Source: Phycobacter sedimenti (GTDB lineage: Bacteria; Pseudomonadota; Alphaproteobacteria; Rhodobacterales; Rhodobacteraceae). Taken from it: a stretch of DNA of 64,000 bases. A model generated the notes under the pieces. The model worked only from the letters and a program-made list of their open reading frames with translations. It searched no databases and had not been told where the DNA came from. The translations under genes and the position numbers were made by a program. The DNA lies in contig NZ_JBBVGR010000004.1 of assembly GCF_038148855.1 (NCBI RefSeq), positions 248,001 to 312,000 of the forward strand. The letters run 5' to 3'. Position 1 is the stretch's first letter, and the number at the start of each line of letters is the position of its first letter. This document shows, piece by piece, positions 44,472-53,716 of the stretch.

Positions 44472-45473
44472 TCAGAGGTCGGCGACCTTCAGGACGATCT
44501 TGCCGATGTGGCCTGAGCTTTCCATGCGGGCGTGGGCCTCTGCGGCTTCCTCCAATGCAAAAACGCTATCCATTACAGGTGCCATCCTGCCCGCTTCCAC
44601 CAGCGGCCACACCGCCTCGGCCAGATCCTGGGCAATACGGGCCTTGGCAAGATCGCTTTGCGGGCGCAGGGTCGATCCCGTCACAGTCAGGCGGCGCGCC
44701 ATGATCTGGGCAAAGTTCAGCTCTGCCTTGGGGCCGGACAGAAACGCGATGTGCACCAGACGGCCATCATCGGCAAGGGCCCTGATGTTGCGAGGGATAT
44801 AATCGCCCCCCACCATATCCAGGATCAGATCGGCGCCACCCTCGGCACGCAGAATCTTCACGAAATCCTCGTTGCGGTAGTTGATCGCGCGCTCTGCCCC
44901 AAGCTCGAGACAGGCCTTACATTTCTCGTCAGATCCGGCGGTAGTGAAGACCCGCGCACCCAGCGCCGAGGCCAGCTGGATCGCCGTCGTTCCGATCCCG
45001 GAAGAGCCGCCATGCACAAGGAAGCGTTCGCCGGCTTTCAGCCCGCCACGCGTGAACACATTCGACCAGACCGTAAAACAGGTTTCCGGCAGACAAGCCG
45101 CCCGTTTCATTGACTGGCCCTTGGGGATCGGCAGGCAATGGGCCGCCGGTGTCACCACGTATTCCGCATACCCCCCACCGGGCAACAAACCGCACACCTT
45201 GTCGCCAACGGCGTATTCCGTGACACCTGCTCCGATGGCGACCACTTCCCCCGAGGCTTCAAGCCCCGGCAGATCACTGGCACCGGGGGGCGGATCATAG
45301 GCCCCTGCCCGCTGCAGCGCGTCGGGGCGATTGACCCCCGCATATGCCACCTTGAGCAGCAGTTGCCCGTGCCCCGGCGTGGGAACCGGCCGCTGGGTGA
45401 GGGTCAGAACCTCGGGGCCTCCCGGCTGTGAGATCTCGATCGCGCGCATCGTATCGGGCAAACCATCCGGCAT
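44472..45473 (-). CDS. NAD(P)H quinone oxidoreductase, PIG3 family
   Basis: Zinc-independent medium-chain dehydrogenase/reductase of 333 residues. Features are the N-terminal GroES-like domain (LLKVAYAGVNRPDALQRAGAYDPPPG), the nucleotide-binding motif VHGGSSGIGTTAIQLASALG and the KIVLKV C-terminus seen in PIG3/TP53I3-like enzymes. It probably reduces quinones with NADPH. It appears monocistronic. Confidence 0.9.
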   Translation of the reverse strand: MPDGLPDTMRAIEISQPGGPEVLTLTQRPVPTPGHGQLLLKVAYAGVNRPDALQRAGAYDPPPGASDLPGLEASGEVVAIGAGVTEYAVGDKVCGLLPGGGYAEYVVTPAAHCLPIPKGQSMKRAACLPETCFTVWSNVFTRGGLKAGERFLVHGGSSGIGTTAIQLASALGARVFTTAGSDEKCKACLELGAERAINYRNEDFVKILRAEGGADLILDMVGGDYIPRNIRALADDGRLVHIAFLSGPKAELNFAQIMARRLTVTGSTLRPQSDLAKARIAQDLAEAVWPLVEAGRMAPVMDSVFALEEAAEAHARMESSGHIGKIVLKVADL

Positions 45474-45592
45474 GCTAAGGTCCTTTCACTGGGTTATTTT
45501 CTACGTGCATATCACCGGCATCGACGCGCTCAAACTCTGCGTGTGTTCCCTGCCCGAATTCGCTGGGTCACATGCCCAGGCCAGACCGAAAC

Positions 45593-46303
45593 CTATTGGC
45601 GTTCGCGCCGCCCCGGCATGTCCCCGGCCATTTTCGGTTTGCGGATCTGGCCAGCCAGCCAGGCAGGCCCCGCAAGAAAAGGCTTCAAAAGGGGGTTCTT
45701 CTGTACATCGGCCTTCAGTTTCTCGAACTGCATCACATTATCGATGCGGCGGTCCAGAAACTCCCAGGTTGCGTGATGGCCGGGCGTCTCATCCCCGAGC
45801 CAGAACAGGACCGTGGACGAATAGACGCCAGACAGGGTCGCGCGCTTGCTGTACCAGTTGATGTCCTCGGAGGTGTCCCCCAGCGCCGTCCATATCGCGT
45901 CAGCCGTACCCCAGATCGCCTTTGCACCATCGGCGGCATGAGTGGGCAAGGCAAAGAGCGTGACACCGCGGCGCACGGCTTCCTTGTCCTCAACCGCCTC
46001 AAGGCGGAATCGCACGGCGGCGGCGATCTTGTCGCGGAACCGGAGGCCCGTGAGATCTTCTGCGGCCAGACGTTCCAGCATCAGACGATCCCCGCGCCGG
46101 TGATAGGCCAACGCCAGATCCACCGCCCCGCGCGGGCACAGCACCCGCGCCAGAACCGGGTCCATTTCGCAATCGGCGATGGCCGCTGCAAAGGTCGCCT
46201 CGGTCCAGCCATCAAAGGCCACATGCATCAAGGCTGCATCCAAAAGCGCTTCGATATTCGCAGGACCGCCGCTGTGGGTATTCTCGGTAGACTGCTCTGT
46301 CAT
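45593..46303 (-). CDS. COQ9 family protein (rpsU-divergent)
   Basis: A 236-residue protein of the COQ9/rpsU-divergently-transcribed family, a lipid-binding protein needed for ubiquinone synthesis. The pattern LDAALMHVAFDGWTEATFAAAI and the C-terminal YSKRATLSGVYSSTVLFWLGD are family-typical. The ATG at 46303 has GGAG upstream; an in-frame ATG at 46384 is too close to the rpsU promoter. It is divergent from rpsU, as the family name implies. Confidence 0.93.
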   Translation of the reverse strand: MTEQSTENTHSGGPANIEALLDAALMHVAFDGWTEATFAAAIADCEMDPVLARVLCPRGAVDLALAYHRRGDRLMLERLAAEDLTGLRFRDKIAAAVRFRLEAVEDKEAVRRGVTLFALPTHAADGAKAIWGTADAIWTALGDTSEDINWYSKRATLSGVYSSTVLFWLGDETPGHHATWEFLDRRIDNVMQFEKLKADVQKNPLLKPFLAGPAWLAGQIRKPKMAGDMPGRRERQ

Positions 46304-46458
46304 GCTGCTTCTCCGTAACGATTGAATGCAGGGTTTGCGCTCCTGCGCCGACCGGAAAGGGCCGTCCAGCACAGTACTAGACATGTTAGATCGGTTTTGC
46401 TATACGGCCACCTCCTGCAAATCCTTGCAACTCAAATTAGAAAGGTGGTGAAAACCAC

Positions 46459-46665
46459 ATGCAGGTTAGTGTTCGTGACAACAATGTCGATCAGGCGCTT
46501 CGTGCCCTGAAGAAAAAGCTGCAGCGCGAAGGTGTGTTCCGCGAGATGAAGCTCAAGCAACATTTCGAGAAACCCTCCGAGAAGAAAGCGCGCGAGAAAG
46601 CTGAAGCGATTCGTCGTGCCCGTAAACTGGCACGTAAGAAAGCACAGCGCGAAGGTCTCCTCTAA
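46459..46665 (+). CDS. rpsU: 30S ribosomal protein S21
   Basis: Small basic ribosomal protein, 68 residues: VSVRDNNVDQALRALKKKLQ, FREMKLKQHFEKPSEKK and the Arg/Lys-rich C-terminal helix are typical. S21 helps mRNA recognition at initiation. A strong GAAAGGTGGTG precedes the start. A terminator follows. Confidence 0.97.
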   Translation: MQVSVRDNNVDQALRALKKKLQREGVFREMKLKQHFEKPSEKKAREKAEAIRRARKLARKKAQREGLL

Positions 46666-46696
46666 GATCTTCCTCCGGTTTTTTCTGGATGCTTTT

Positions 46697-46736
46697 GACG
46701 ACCCCCGCGGCCCTGCCCGGGGGTTTGTCGTTTTTT
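46697..46736 (+). terminator. Rho-independent terminator after rpsU
   Basis: GACGACCCCCG pairs with CGGGGGTTTGTC (a G-rich stem with imperfect base) and is followed by TTTTTT. It lies about 32 bases after the rpsU stop. Confidence 0.82.
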
Positions 46737-46740
46737 GGGA

Positions 46741-47062
46741 CGTTTTTTATGTACATCTATTGATAGTCAGGCCAAATCGCTAAACTTATACGTGTACAAC
46801 GGGGTACATTTTGCTATTCATAGGTGAGGGTTCTCAAACCTTGTTTTTTCAAGGCCAGGAAACCTCATGCCGAAGCTGGAACAATCGGCACATTCCCCGG
46901 AGGCGGCTCCGCCCTCCCCCAAACTGGCGTTAGCCTTGCTTCCTGCACCCAAGGCTTGTAGCTCCTTCGGGGTATTCCTCCCTGCCTTCAAGCATTTGTG
47001 CGCTTTGCGACGTGGCAGAGATGTTTAAAAAGTGCTTGCGAGCGAGCCGATGAGCCGGACCT
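46741..47062. other. Intergenic region without a gene
   Basis: This 322-base gap between rpsU and the P450 gene is AT-rich in its first half and contains three TGTACA-like motifs (ATGTACAT at 46749, TGTACA at 46793, GGTACAT at 46803). No gene is supported. Confidence 0.5.
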
Positions 47063-48232
47063 TCAGCCGATGGGATCCCAGGTGACAGGCACGGCCAGAG
47101 GACCCCGGAATGCCCATCCTCCAAACCTCGTCTCTCCCTCCAAGGCCAGCCGCGGCAGGCGTTCGAACAACATTGGCAGCGCCACCTCAGCGATCAGCGC
47201 ACGAGAAATCCAGGCCCCTGCACAGAAATGAGGACCTGCGCCAAAAGAGATTGCAGCCCGGCTGTCTTGATGGATGTCGTAGACATCCGGCCTCACAAAA
47301 ACCCGCTCGTCCCGGTTGCCGGATCCGAACATCAGGAACACGCGATCTTCTGGCATCAGTTCAACCCCATGCAGAGTGTAGGGCTGAGCGACCCGGCGCG
47401 GTGACATGCCAATGGGAGAAATCCAGCGCGCGTATTCCTCAAAGGCCTGCAGCCATGTGGCTTGTCCGGTTCTGACCGCTTCCAGCTGTTCGGGGTGCTG
47501 CAGCAAAGCCCAGGCGGCTCCCGCGATTGCATCACGTGGCTCGTTCTGTCCGCCCGAAATGGCCAGTTTGATATTTGCCCTTATCTGATCCTCCGGCAAT
47601 CCGGCCGCCTGCTGGACCCGCAACAGAGAATACACACCTGCGTCTGCGGGCTGCTCCCACATCTCACTGATATGCGCGTCAATCATCCGGGTGCTCTCAT
47701 TGCACCGCGCCTCGACCGCTGGATCACCAGCGTAATTCGCGCAGCCGTCGATCATGCCCTGGCTCACCGCGTCCATTTCCTCGGCCTGCATGCGGGTCAG
47801 CCCGGTCACGGCCTTCAGGGCTTCGGCGGACACCGGCATGGCAAAATCGCGCACCAGATCGCAGCGCCCCTTTGGCGCCAGATCGTCCAGGATCCGCATC
47901 GTCGCCTTTCGGAACAGGGACAGCCAATGCTGTTTCACTGTCTTGGGTGAAACAGCCGGAAAGATCGCCTTGCGCTCCCGCATGTGCGCAGCGCCATCCT
48001 TTCGCATCATGTTCTGCCCCATCAGCCGGGTCATCAGCCCGCCGGGCTGATCCGACAAGAACACCTCGATCCGTTTTTCCTCGCGGAATATGTCATCGCG
48101 CCGCGTGATCAAGACCGCATCAAGCTGGGGCACATAGGCAACCGGCCCCTCTGCCCTCAGCCGGGCCAAGTCGGGATAGGGGTCGCGCCAAAAGGCCTGC
48201 GGATCGATTTCGTAGACAGGTCTGTGCGCCAT
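47063..48232 (-). CDS. Cytochrome P450
   Basis: Heme-thiolate monooxygenase of 389 residues. The heme-binding loop is FGAGPHFCAGAWISR with the Cys ligand; the K-helix ExxR motif is EYAR followed by a meander with SPRR. The I-helix, normally (A/G)GxxT, reads SGGQNEPRDA, lacking the usual Thr. It is a soluble bacterial class P450 needing separate redox partners, none of which is adjacent. It is divergent from the MarR gene, which may regulate it. Confidence 0.93.
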   Translation of the reverse strand: MAHRPVYEIDPQAFWRDPYPDLARLRAEGPVAYVPQLDAVLITRRDDIFREEKRIEVFLSDQPGGLMTRLMGQNMMRKDGAAHMRERKAIFPAVSPKTVKQHWLSLFRKATMRILDDLAPKGRCDLVRDFAMPVSAEALKAVTGLTRMQAEEMDAVSQGMIDGCANYAGDPAVEARCNESTRMIDAHISEMWEQPADAGVYSLLRVQQAAGLPEDQIRANIKLAISGGQNEPRDAIAGAAWALLQHPEQLEAVRTGQATWLQAFEEYARWISPIGMSPRRVAQPYTLHGVELMPEDRVFLMFGSGNRDERVFVRPDVYDIHQDSRAAISFGAGPHFCAGAWISRALIAEVALPMLFERLPRLALEGETRFGGWAFRGPLAVPVTWDPIG

Positions 48233-48317
48233 CCTATGCTCTCTCCCGGGTGCTCCACATCAGCAAGACTGCGCACCTGCTGTTGTGGTGTCAACACACA
48301 TCCCTTAGACTGCCACC

Positions 48318-48824
48318 ATGAATGATCTGACCGATGACATGTTCCTGGTCCTGCCGGATGGCCGTGACGGCAGCCCGGCGGCGCCCACGCTGGACTTCAA
48401 TCGAAGCCCGGTTGTAACGGTGACATTTGCGGGCAACCGCCTGACCCGAAATGCTGCCCGTGCCTATCAGCAGGAATTCGGCGTCGGTGTGATGGAGTGG
48501 CGCATGCTTGTGATGCTGACACGCGATCCCGGCTGTTCGGTCGGGCATGCCGCCCGCACCACAGGCATCGACAAAGCCGCCGTCAGCCGCGCTCTCCAGC
48601 GGATGGAACAGGCCGGTCTAGCACGGGCCGAGGTTCTCGGCGGAGATGAGCGCCGCAAGTCCTGGTTTCTGACCGGGGAAGGCCATGCGCTCCATTCCAG
48701 AATGCTTCCGCGCGCACTTGATCGGCAACGCAGCCTGCTCAAGGGGTTTTCGCCCGAGGAACTGGCTGCCTTCGCCGGATATCTCCAGCGCTTTCTGAAT
48801 AACATGGCGGATGATGCAGACTAG
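48318..48824 (+). CDS. MarR family transcriptional regulator
   Basis: A 168-residue winged helix protein: GVMEWRMLVMLTRDPGCSVG, the recognition region TTGIDKAAVSRALQRMEQAG and the wing (LGGDERRKSWFLT) are the MarR signature. The ligand is unknown. Its position opposite the P450 gene (86 bases between starts) suggests control of that gene. Confidence 0.9.
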   Translation: MNDLTDDMFLVLPDGRDGSPAAPTLDFNRSPVVTVTFAGNRLTRNAARAYQQEFGVGVMEWRMLVMLTRDPGCSVGHAARTTGIDKAAVSRALQRMEQAGLARAEVLGGDERRKSWFLTGEGHALHSRMLPRALDRQRSLLKGFSPEELAAFAGYLQRFLNNMADDAD

Positions 48825-48833
48825 TCGGGCGAA

Positions 48834-48936
48834 AGGCCGCAACGCTTGCGGCGCGCGTACGCCGCGCATCGCGCGGCGCCGGGCCCAACGGAGAGGGTGC
48901 AGCCCATAGGCTGTACCAGAACCGGCGGGAGCGCCA
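48834..48936. repeat. Nested palindromic repeat, copy B
   Basis: Located between the convergent marR and ppk2 genes. It has the modules GCCGGGCCCAACGG and GGCGGGAGCGCC in the order found in the right half of copies A and D, and a local hairpin GCCGCAACGCTTGCGGC at 48837. The left half is diverged, so it is a partial or decayed copy. Confidence 0.65.
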
Positions 48937-48954
48937 CACTGCGCCCCAAGAGCC

Positions 48955-49872
48955 TCAGTAGACCTTTGGCACGTATAGCTCGTCCGGCAGAACCCTGCGC
49001 TCGTAATCCGGGTTGTACTCCCGGTCCGGCAGCGTGACCTTCTCATGCGGCACTTCCTTATAGGGCACCTTCGTCAAGAGATGCTCGATGCAGTTGAGCC
49101 GCTCGCGTTTCTTGTCATTGCCCTCGACGATGTACCAGGGCGCCTCGGGAATGTTCGTGCGCTCGAACATGTCCTCCTTGGCCTTGGTGTACTGCTCCCA
49201 GCGGATGCGACTTTCCAGATCCATGGGCGATAATTTCCATTGTTTCATAGGGTCGTGGATCCGCATCATGAACCGCAGCTGCTGCTCTTCATCGGTGATG
49301 GAAAACCAGTATTTCAACAGGATGATCCCAGAGCGCACAAGCATGCGCTCAAATTCCGGAACGTCCTGGAAGAACTGCTCGACCTGATCATCACTGGCAA
49401 AGCCCATGACCCGCTCCACCCCGGCGCGGTTGTACCAGGAGCGATCGAACAGCACGATTTCCCCGGCCGCCGGCAGATACGGCACATAGCGCTGGAAATA
49501 CCACTGGCTCTGTTCACGCCGCGAGGGCGCAGGCAGGGCAACAACCCGGGCCACCCGCGGGTTCAGACGTTGGGTGATGCGCTTGATCACCCCCCCCTTG
49601 CCGGCACTGTCACGACCTTCAAACAGAATGCAGATCTTTGCGCCGCTGTGCTGGACCCAGTCCTGCAGCTTGATCAGTTCAGCCTGCAGGCGCAGAAGGT
49701 TGCGGAAATAGACTTTCCGGTCCAGCATCTCGGGATGCTGCGACCGGTAGATCTTGCGCAATTCCATCGACAGCATGGGCTCGGCGAATTCGATTTCGAA
49801 GTCCTCGTCCAGCGTGTCCTGAAGTTCGGCATCCAGCCAATCAAACGAATCAGGTTCCTTGTCGCTGGTCAC
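48955..49872 (-). CDS. ppk2: Polyphosphate kinase 2
   Basis: PPK2-family phosphotransferase of 305 residues, using polyphosphate to phosphorylate nucleoside diphosphates or making polyP. The Walker A-like loop is FEGRDSAGKGGVIKRI, and Walker B is VLFDRSWYNRAGVERV. PSRREQSQWYFQRYV is also conserved. The sequence and length suit a one-domain PPK2. The nucleotide preference cannot be read from sequence alone. Confidence 0.94.
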   Translation of the reverse strand: MTSDKEPDSFDWLDAELQDTLDEDFEIEFAEPMLSMELRKIYRSQHPEMLDRKVYFRNLLRLQAELIKLQDWVQHSGAKICILFEGRDSAGKGGVIKRITQRLNPRVARVVALPAPSRREQSQWYFQRYVPYLPAAGEIVLFDRSWYNRAGVERVMGFASDDQVEQFFQDVPEFERMLVRSGIILLKYWFSITDEEQQLRFMMRIHDPMKQWKLSPMDLESRIRWEQYTKAKEDMFERTNIPEAPWYIVEGNDKKRERLNCIEHLLTKVPYKEVPHEKVTLPDREYNPDYERRVLPDELYVPKVY

Positions 49873-50079
49873 GGTACTGCTCCTTCCAATTCACTGGTCT
49901 GCGTGTCTGCACTAGCCACTGGATGTGATTGTTTGATGTCACACCGGAGCCCAGGTACAAATCAGCCGAAAAACCGACGCGCGCGGGCTATGCGTGGTCA
50001 GGGAGTGACCCGCACAGCCCCTCCGCCGCGCAACCAAGGGAATCGAAAATTGTCAGCGCCTGCAAGCGCAAAAGCAATT

Positions 50080-51690
50080 TCAGACAGTTTTGTCGCTTGA
50101 TCCGGTCCGGGCCGCCGCCAAAATCATGTCGGAAGCCTTTTCAGCGATCATGATTGTCGGGGCATTGGTGTTGCCGCTTGTGATCGTCGGCATGACGCTG
50201 GCATCCACAACCCGCAAGCCCGCCACGCCACGCACACGCAATTCGGGATCCAGTGGCGCCGTTTCGTCCGTTCCCATATGCACAGTGCAGGTCGGGTGGA
50301 AGATCGTTGTGCCAATATCCCCAGCCGCGCGCATCAGGTCCTGCTCATCATCCGACACAATGCCCGGCTTCATTTCTTCGGGCGCATAGGACCGCATCGG
50401 CGCCTGGGCCATGATGGCCCGCGCCTGACGAATTGCGGCGACAGCGACTTGCCGGTCGCCCTCGGTCGAAAGGTAATTCGGCTGAATGCTGGGCGCGGCC
50501 AGAGGATCGGCAGAGGTGATTTCCACCTTCCCCCGGCTTTCGGGGCGCAGGTTGCAGACGCTCGCCGTCAGTCCCGGGAAATCATGCAAGGGCTGACCAA
50601 ACGCCTCAAGCGTCAGGGGCTGTACGTGATATTCAAGGTCCGGCGTTTCAAGATCGGGCCTCGAGCGGGAAAAGGCCCCCAGCTGGCTTGGCGCCATGGA
50701 CATCGGACCAGAGCGTTTCAGCGCATATTCGAGGCCGATCTTGGCTTTTCCCAACAGAGAATTTGCAAGCGTATTGAGCGTATGGGCCCCCTTCAGGCGC
50801 CAGGCACAGCGCAGTTGCAAATGGTCCTGCAGATTGGCCCCGACTTGCGGCATATCCCGCAACACTTCGATCCCGTGCTCCTGCAACAGCGCACCGGGGC
50901 CAAGGCCCGACAGCTGCAGGATCTGAGGGCTGTTGATGGCGCCCGCCGACAAGATGACTTCGCCGCTGGCACGAGCGGTGAGCACCTCGCCGCCTTTCTG
51001 ATATTCGACCCCGACAGCACGCCCCTCTTCAATGAGGATCCGACGGGTATGGGCCTGGGTTTCAACCTTCAAATCCTGCCCCGTGGCAGTTCGAAGGAAA
51101 GCCTTGGCCGTATTCATCCGCCAACCCGACCGCTGATTGACGCGGAAATAGCCGACACCTTCGTTGTTTCCGGTGTTGAAATCCGTGACCTTGGGCAGAC
51201 CCCAGGAGGAAGCCGCCTCCATCCAGTCGTCCAGCACATCCCAATGCAGGCGCTGGTTCTCGACCCGCCATTCTCCGCCCGCGCCGTGCATGTCGGACGG
51301 ACCTTCGACGTAGTCCTCGGACTTTTTGAAATAGGGCAGAACATCGTCCCAGCCCCAGCCCGCAAGGCCCCGCTGGCGCCAGCCGTCATAGTCTGCAGCC
51401 TGTCCTCGCAGGTAGAGCATCCCGTTGATCGAGGAACAGCCCCCCAGAACCTTGCCGCGCGGATAGATCAAAGCGCGCCCGTTCAGCCCCGGATCCGCCT
51501 CGGTACGATACATCCAGTCGGTGCGCGGGTTGTTGATGCAATAGAGATACCCCATCGGGATATGCACCCAGTGGTAGTTGTCACGCCCCCCCGCTTCAAG
51601 CAGCAGCACCCGGTACCCACCTTCGCTCAACCGCTTGGCCAGAACACACCCCGCGCTTCCTGCGCCCACAATGATGTAGTCAAACTGCAT
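50080..51690 (-). CDS. GMC oxidoreductase (choline dehydrogenase-like)
   Basis: FAD-dependent glucose-methanol-choline oxidoreductase of 536 residues. The N-terminal FAD site is YIIVGAGSAGCVLAKRLSE; the GMC signatures RGKVLGGCSSINGMLYLRG and GAINSPQILQLSGLG are present. The C-terminal active-site region reads HPTCTVHMGTD and SVMPTITSGNTNAPTIMIAEK. It resembles BetA-like alcohol dehydrogenases, but no betaine genes are adjacent, so the substrate is uncertain. Confidence 0.93.
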   Translation of the reverse strand: MQFDYIIVGAGSAGCVLAKRLSEGGYRVLLLEAGGRDNYHWVHIPMGYLYCINNPRTDWMYRTEADPGLNGRALIYPRGKVLGGCSSINGMLYLRGQAADYDGWRQRGLAGWGWDDVLPYFKKSEDYVEGPSDMHGAGGEWRVENQRLHWDVLDDWMEAASSWGLPKVTDFNTGNNEGVGYFRVNQRSGWRMNTAKAFLRTATGQDLKVETQAHTRRILIEEGRAVGVEYQKGGEVLTARASGEVILSAGAINSPQILQLSGLGPGALLQEHGIEVLRDMPQVGANLQDHLQLRCAWRLKGAHTLNTLANSLLGKAKIGLEYALKRSGPMSMAPSQLGAFSRSRPDLETPDLEYHVQPLTLEAFGQPLHDFPGLTASVCNLRPESRGKVEITSADPLAAPSIQPNYLSTEGDRQVAVAAIRQARAIMAQAPMRSYAPEEMKPGIVSDDEQDLMRAAGDIGTTIFHPTCTVHMGTDETAPLDPELRVRGVAGLRVVDASVMPTITSGNTNAPTIMIAEKASDMILAAARTGSSDKTV

Positions 51691-51780
51691 GGCCCGCTCC
51701 CCCGTCTTTCAATCGCCCCCCTTCTTGAAGCAGAAGCCGCGGAGAAATGTAAGACAAATAAAGCAGCGGCTCTTTTCCAA

Positions 51781-51900
51781 AGAACCAAGCCCTCCCGCGC
51801 CCTCAGATGCGCCGACTGCGTCGCCCCCTCTTGGCGGCCTTGGGCGCGGCAGCGCGCATAGCGCGCTGCCACGCCCAACGGGAGGTGGTCTTTTCCAAAA
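51781..51900. repeat. Nested palindromic repeat, copy C
   Basis: The core is an 18-bp stem (51840-51857 and 51861-51878) with one mismatch and a 3-base ATA loop. Its arms start TTGGGCG and end CGCCCAA, as in copy A. Outer modules CCCTCCCGCGCC and CAACGGGAGG flank it. It lies between the GMC gene and lrp, which are both on the minus strand. Confidence 0.8.
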
Positions 51901-51938
51901 AAGGCCGCCGACGGGCGTGAGGGCATGATGCGTCCGGG

Positions 51939-52397
51939 TCAGACTGGCAAAGCTGTCGTCTTGAACACCGTACGCAGCGCAAAGCTCGATTGCATCTGAG
52001 CCACTCCCGGCAGGCGCGTCAGGTGCTGGCGGTGAATGCGGGCGAAGTCTTCGGTGTTCTCGGCCACCACCTTCAGAATGTAATCCGCGGTGCCTGCCAT
52101 CAGGTGACATTCCAGCACATCAGGGATCCGCGACACGGCTTTCTCGAAAGCGTCAAGCAACTCATCCGCCTGTCCCTGTAGCGTGATTTCCACAAAAACG
52201 GTCGTGGGAACATTCAGCTTGCGCGCATCCAGCAAGGCTACATAGTTCTTGATAAAGCCGTCAGCCTCAAGCCGTTGCACGCGGCGATGGCAAGCCGAAG
52301 CAGAGAGGTTCACCTGCTCGCTCAGCTCAGCGTTTGAAATCCGGCCCTGCCGTTGCAGCACCTGGAGAATGCGACGATCCGTCGAATCAAGTGACAT
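51939..52397 (-). CDS. Lrp/AsnC family regulator, probably of alanine dehydrogenase
   Basis: A 152-residue feast/famine regulator with an N-terminal helix-turn-helix (DRRILQVLQRQGRISNAELS...SASACHRRVQRLE) and a C-terminal RAM ligand-binding domain (VFVEITLQGQ...CHLMAGTADYILKV). It is divergent from ald with a 134-base gap, and such AldR-like pairs commonly control ald in response to alanine. Confidence 0.92.
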   Translation of the reverse strand: MSLDSTDRRILQVLQRQGRISNAELSEQVNLSASACHRRVQRLEADGFIKNYVALLDARKLNVPTTVFVEITLQGQADELLDAFEKAVSRIPDVLECHLMAGTADYILKVVAENTEDFARIHRQHLTRLPGVAQMQSSFALRTVFKTTALPV

Positions 52398-52460
52398 TTC
52401 TTCGAAGCCTTTTGCACATCTGTCTCAGATAGTCGAATATTCTTCGAAACACACCTTTTT
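52398..52460. promoter_or_regulatory. Candidate regulator sites between lrp and ald
   Basis: Palindromic CTTCGAAG (52400-52407) and TTCTTCGAA (ending 52448), spaced 42 bases apart (about four helical turns), plus GAATATTC at 52435-52442, are possible Lrp-type operators. The assignment is inferred. Confidence 0.4.
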
Positions 52461-52531
52461 ATTTCGCCCAAAAAAGCAGCACATTCCGCAAGGGCAGACA
52501 TATCCTCGTGAGGCATCAGGGAGGATACAGC

Positions 52532-53650
52532 ATGAAAATCGGATGCCCCACTGAAATCAAACCTCAGGAGTTTCGCGTCGGCATGACACCGGATGCCGCT
52601 CACGAAGCGATCGTTCATGGCCATCAGGTGCTGATCCAACGCGGCGCTGGCACCGGAGCCGGCTACAGCGATGCGGATTACGAAGCTGTTGGCGCTGTCC
52701 TGATCGATACCGCCGAAGAAATTTTTGCCACCGCCGACATGATCGTCAAGGTCAAAGAACCTCAGGCGGCCGAGCGCAAGATGCTGCGTGAAGGGCAGTT
52801 GCTCTTTACCTATCTGCACCTCGCACCGGATCCTGAACAGACCCGCGATCTTCTGGCATCGGGCTGCACTGCAATCGCATACGAAACGGTAACTGACAAA
52901 AGCGGCGGCCTGCCACTGCTGGCACCAATGTCCGAAGTGGCCGGGCGGCTTGCGCCGCAGGTCGGTTCCTGGACCCTGCAAAAGGCCAATGGAGGTCGCG
53001 GCGTACTGATGGGCGGTGTGCCCGGCGTTGCTCCGGCCAAAGTCGTGGTGATCGGCGGCGGCGTCGTCGGCACCCATGCCGCCCGGATCGCAGCAGGCAT
53101 GGGAAGTGACGTGACCGTTCTGGACCGTTCCCTGCAGCGGCTCAGATACCTTGACGATGTCTTTGGCGGTGTCTTTCGGACGCGCTATTCGACGGCGGCC
53201 GCGACGGCTGAACTTGTGCGCGAGGCCGATCTGGTGGTTGGCGCTGTTCTGGTGCCCGGTGCTGCCGCACCCAAGCTGGTGTCCCGTGCGCAGCTGAGCG
53301 AGATGAAACCCGGTGCCGCGCTGGTCGATGTGGCAATCGATCAGGGTGGCTGTTTCGAAACCTCAAAAGCGACCACCCACGCAGACCCGATTTACGAGGT
53401 TGACGGGATCATGCACTATTGCGTGGCCAATATGCCAGGGGCCGTAGCGCGCACATCCACCCAGGCCCTCGGCAACGCAACCCTGCCCTTCCTCCTCGCC
53501 CTTGCCGACAAGGGGTGGAAACAGGCCTGCCAGGACGATCCGCACCTTCTGGATGGTCTCAATGTGCATGCCGGCCAGCTGACCTACTACGCTGTCGGCA
53601 AGGCCCTTGGGATCGATGTCGTCTCTCCCACACTGGCGCTGAGATCCTGA
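52532..53650 (+). CDS. ald: Alanine dehydrogenase
   Basis: NAD-dependent enzyme interconverting L-alanine and pyruvate plus ammonia, 372 residues from ATG 52532 (RBS AGGGAGGA). The N-terminus MKIGCPTEIKPQEFRVGMTP, LFTYLHLAP, the Rossmann motif VVIGGGVVGTHAARIA, and MHYCVANMPGAVARTST are all family-typical, including the catalytic Lys (VKVKEP) and His regions. It is divergent from the lrp gene and followed by a terminator. Confidence 0.97.
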   Translation: MKIGCPTEIKPQEFRVGMTPDAAHEAIVHGHQVLIQRGAGTGAGYSDADYEAVGAVLIDTAEEIFATADMIVKVKEPQAAERKMLREGQLLFTYLHLAPDPEQTRDLLASGCTAIAYETVTDKSGGLPLLAPMSEVAGRLAPQVGSWTLQKANGGRGVLMGGVPGVAPAKVVVIGGGVVGTHAARIAAGMGSDVTVLDRSLQRLRYLDDVFGGVFRTRYSTAAATAELVREADLVVGAVLVPGAAAPKLVSRAQLSEMKPGAALVDVAIDQGGCFETSKATTHADPIYEVDGIMHYCVANMPGAVARTSTQALGNATLPFLLALADKGWKQACQDDPHLLDGLNVHAGQLTYYAVGKALGIDVVSPTLALRS

Positions 53651-53682
53651 TCCCCCCGACGACGCCACAACCAATGTGACAC

Positions 53683-53716
53683 GCGCCGCCTCATAATCTT
53701 TGGGGCGGCGCTTTTC
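53683..53716 (+). terminator. Rho-independent terminator after ald
   Basis: GCGCCGCC/GGCGGCGC forms an 8-bp stem with a 13-base loop, followed by TTTTCC and further T. It lies 32 bases past the ald stop. Confidence 0.85.

Noticed and set aside
50278..51861. 527-codon open frame antisense to the GMC oxidoreductase
   Set aside because: It is a shadow ORF; the FAD-binding and GMC signatures prove the minus strand is coding.
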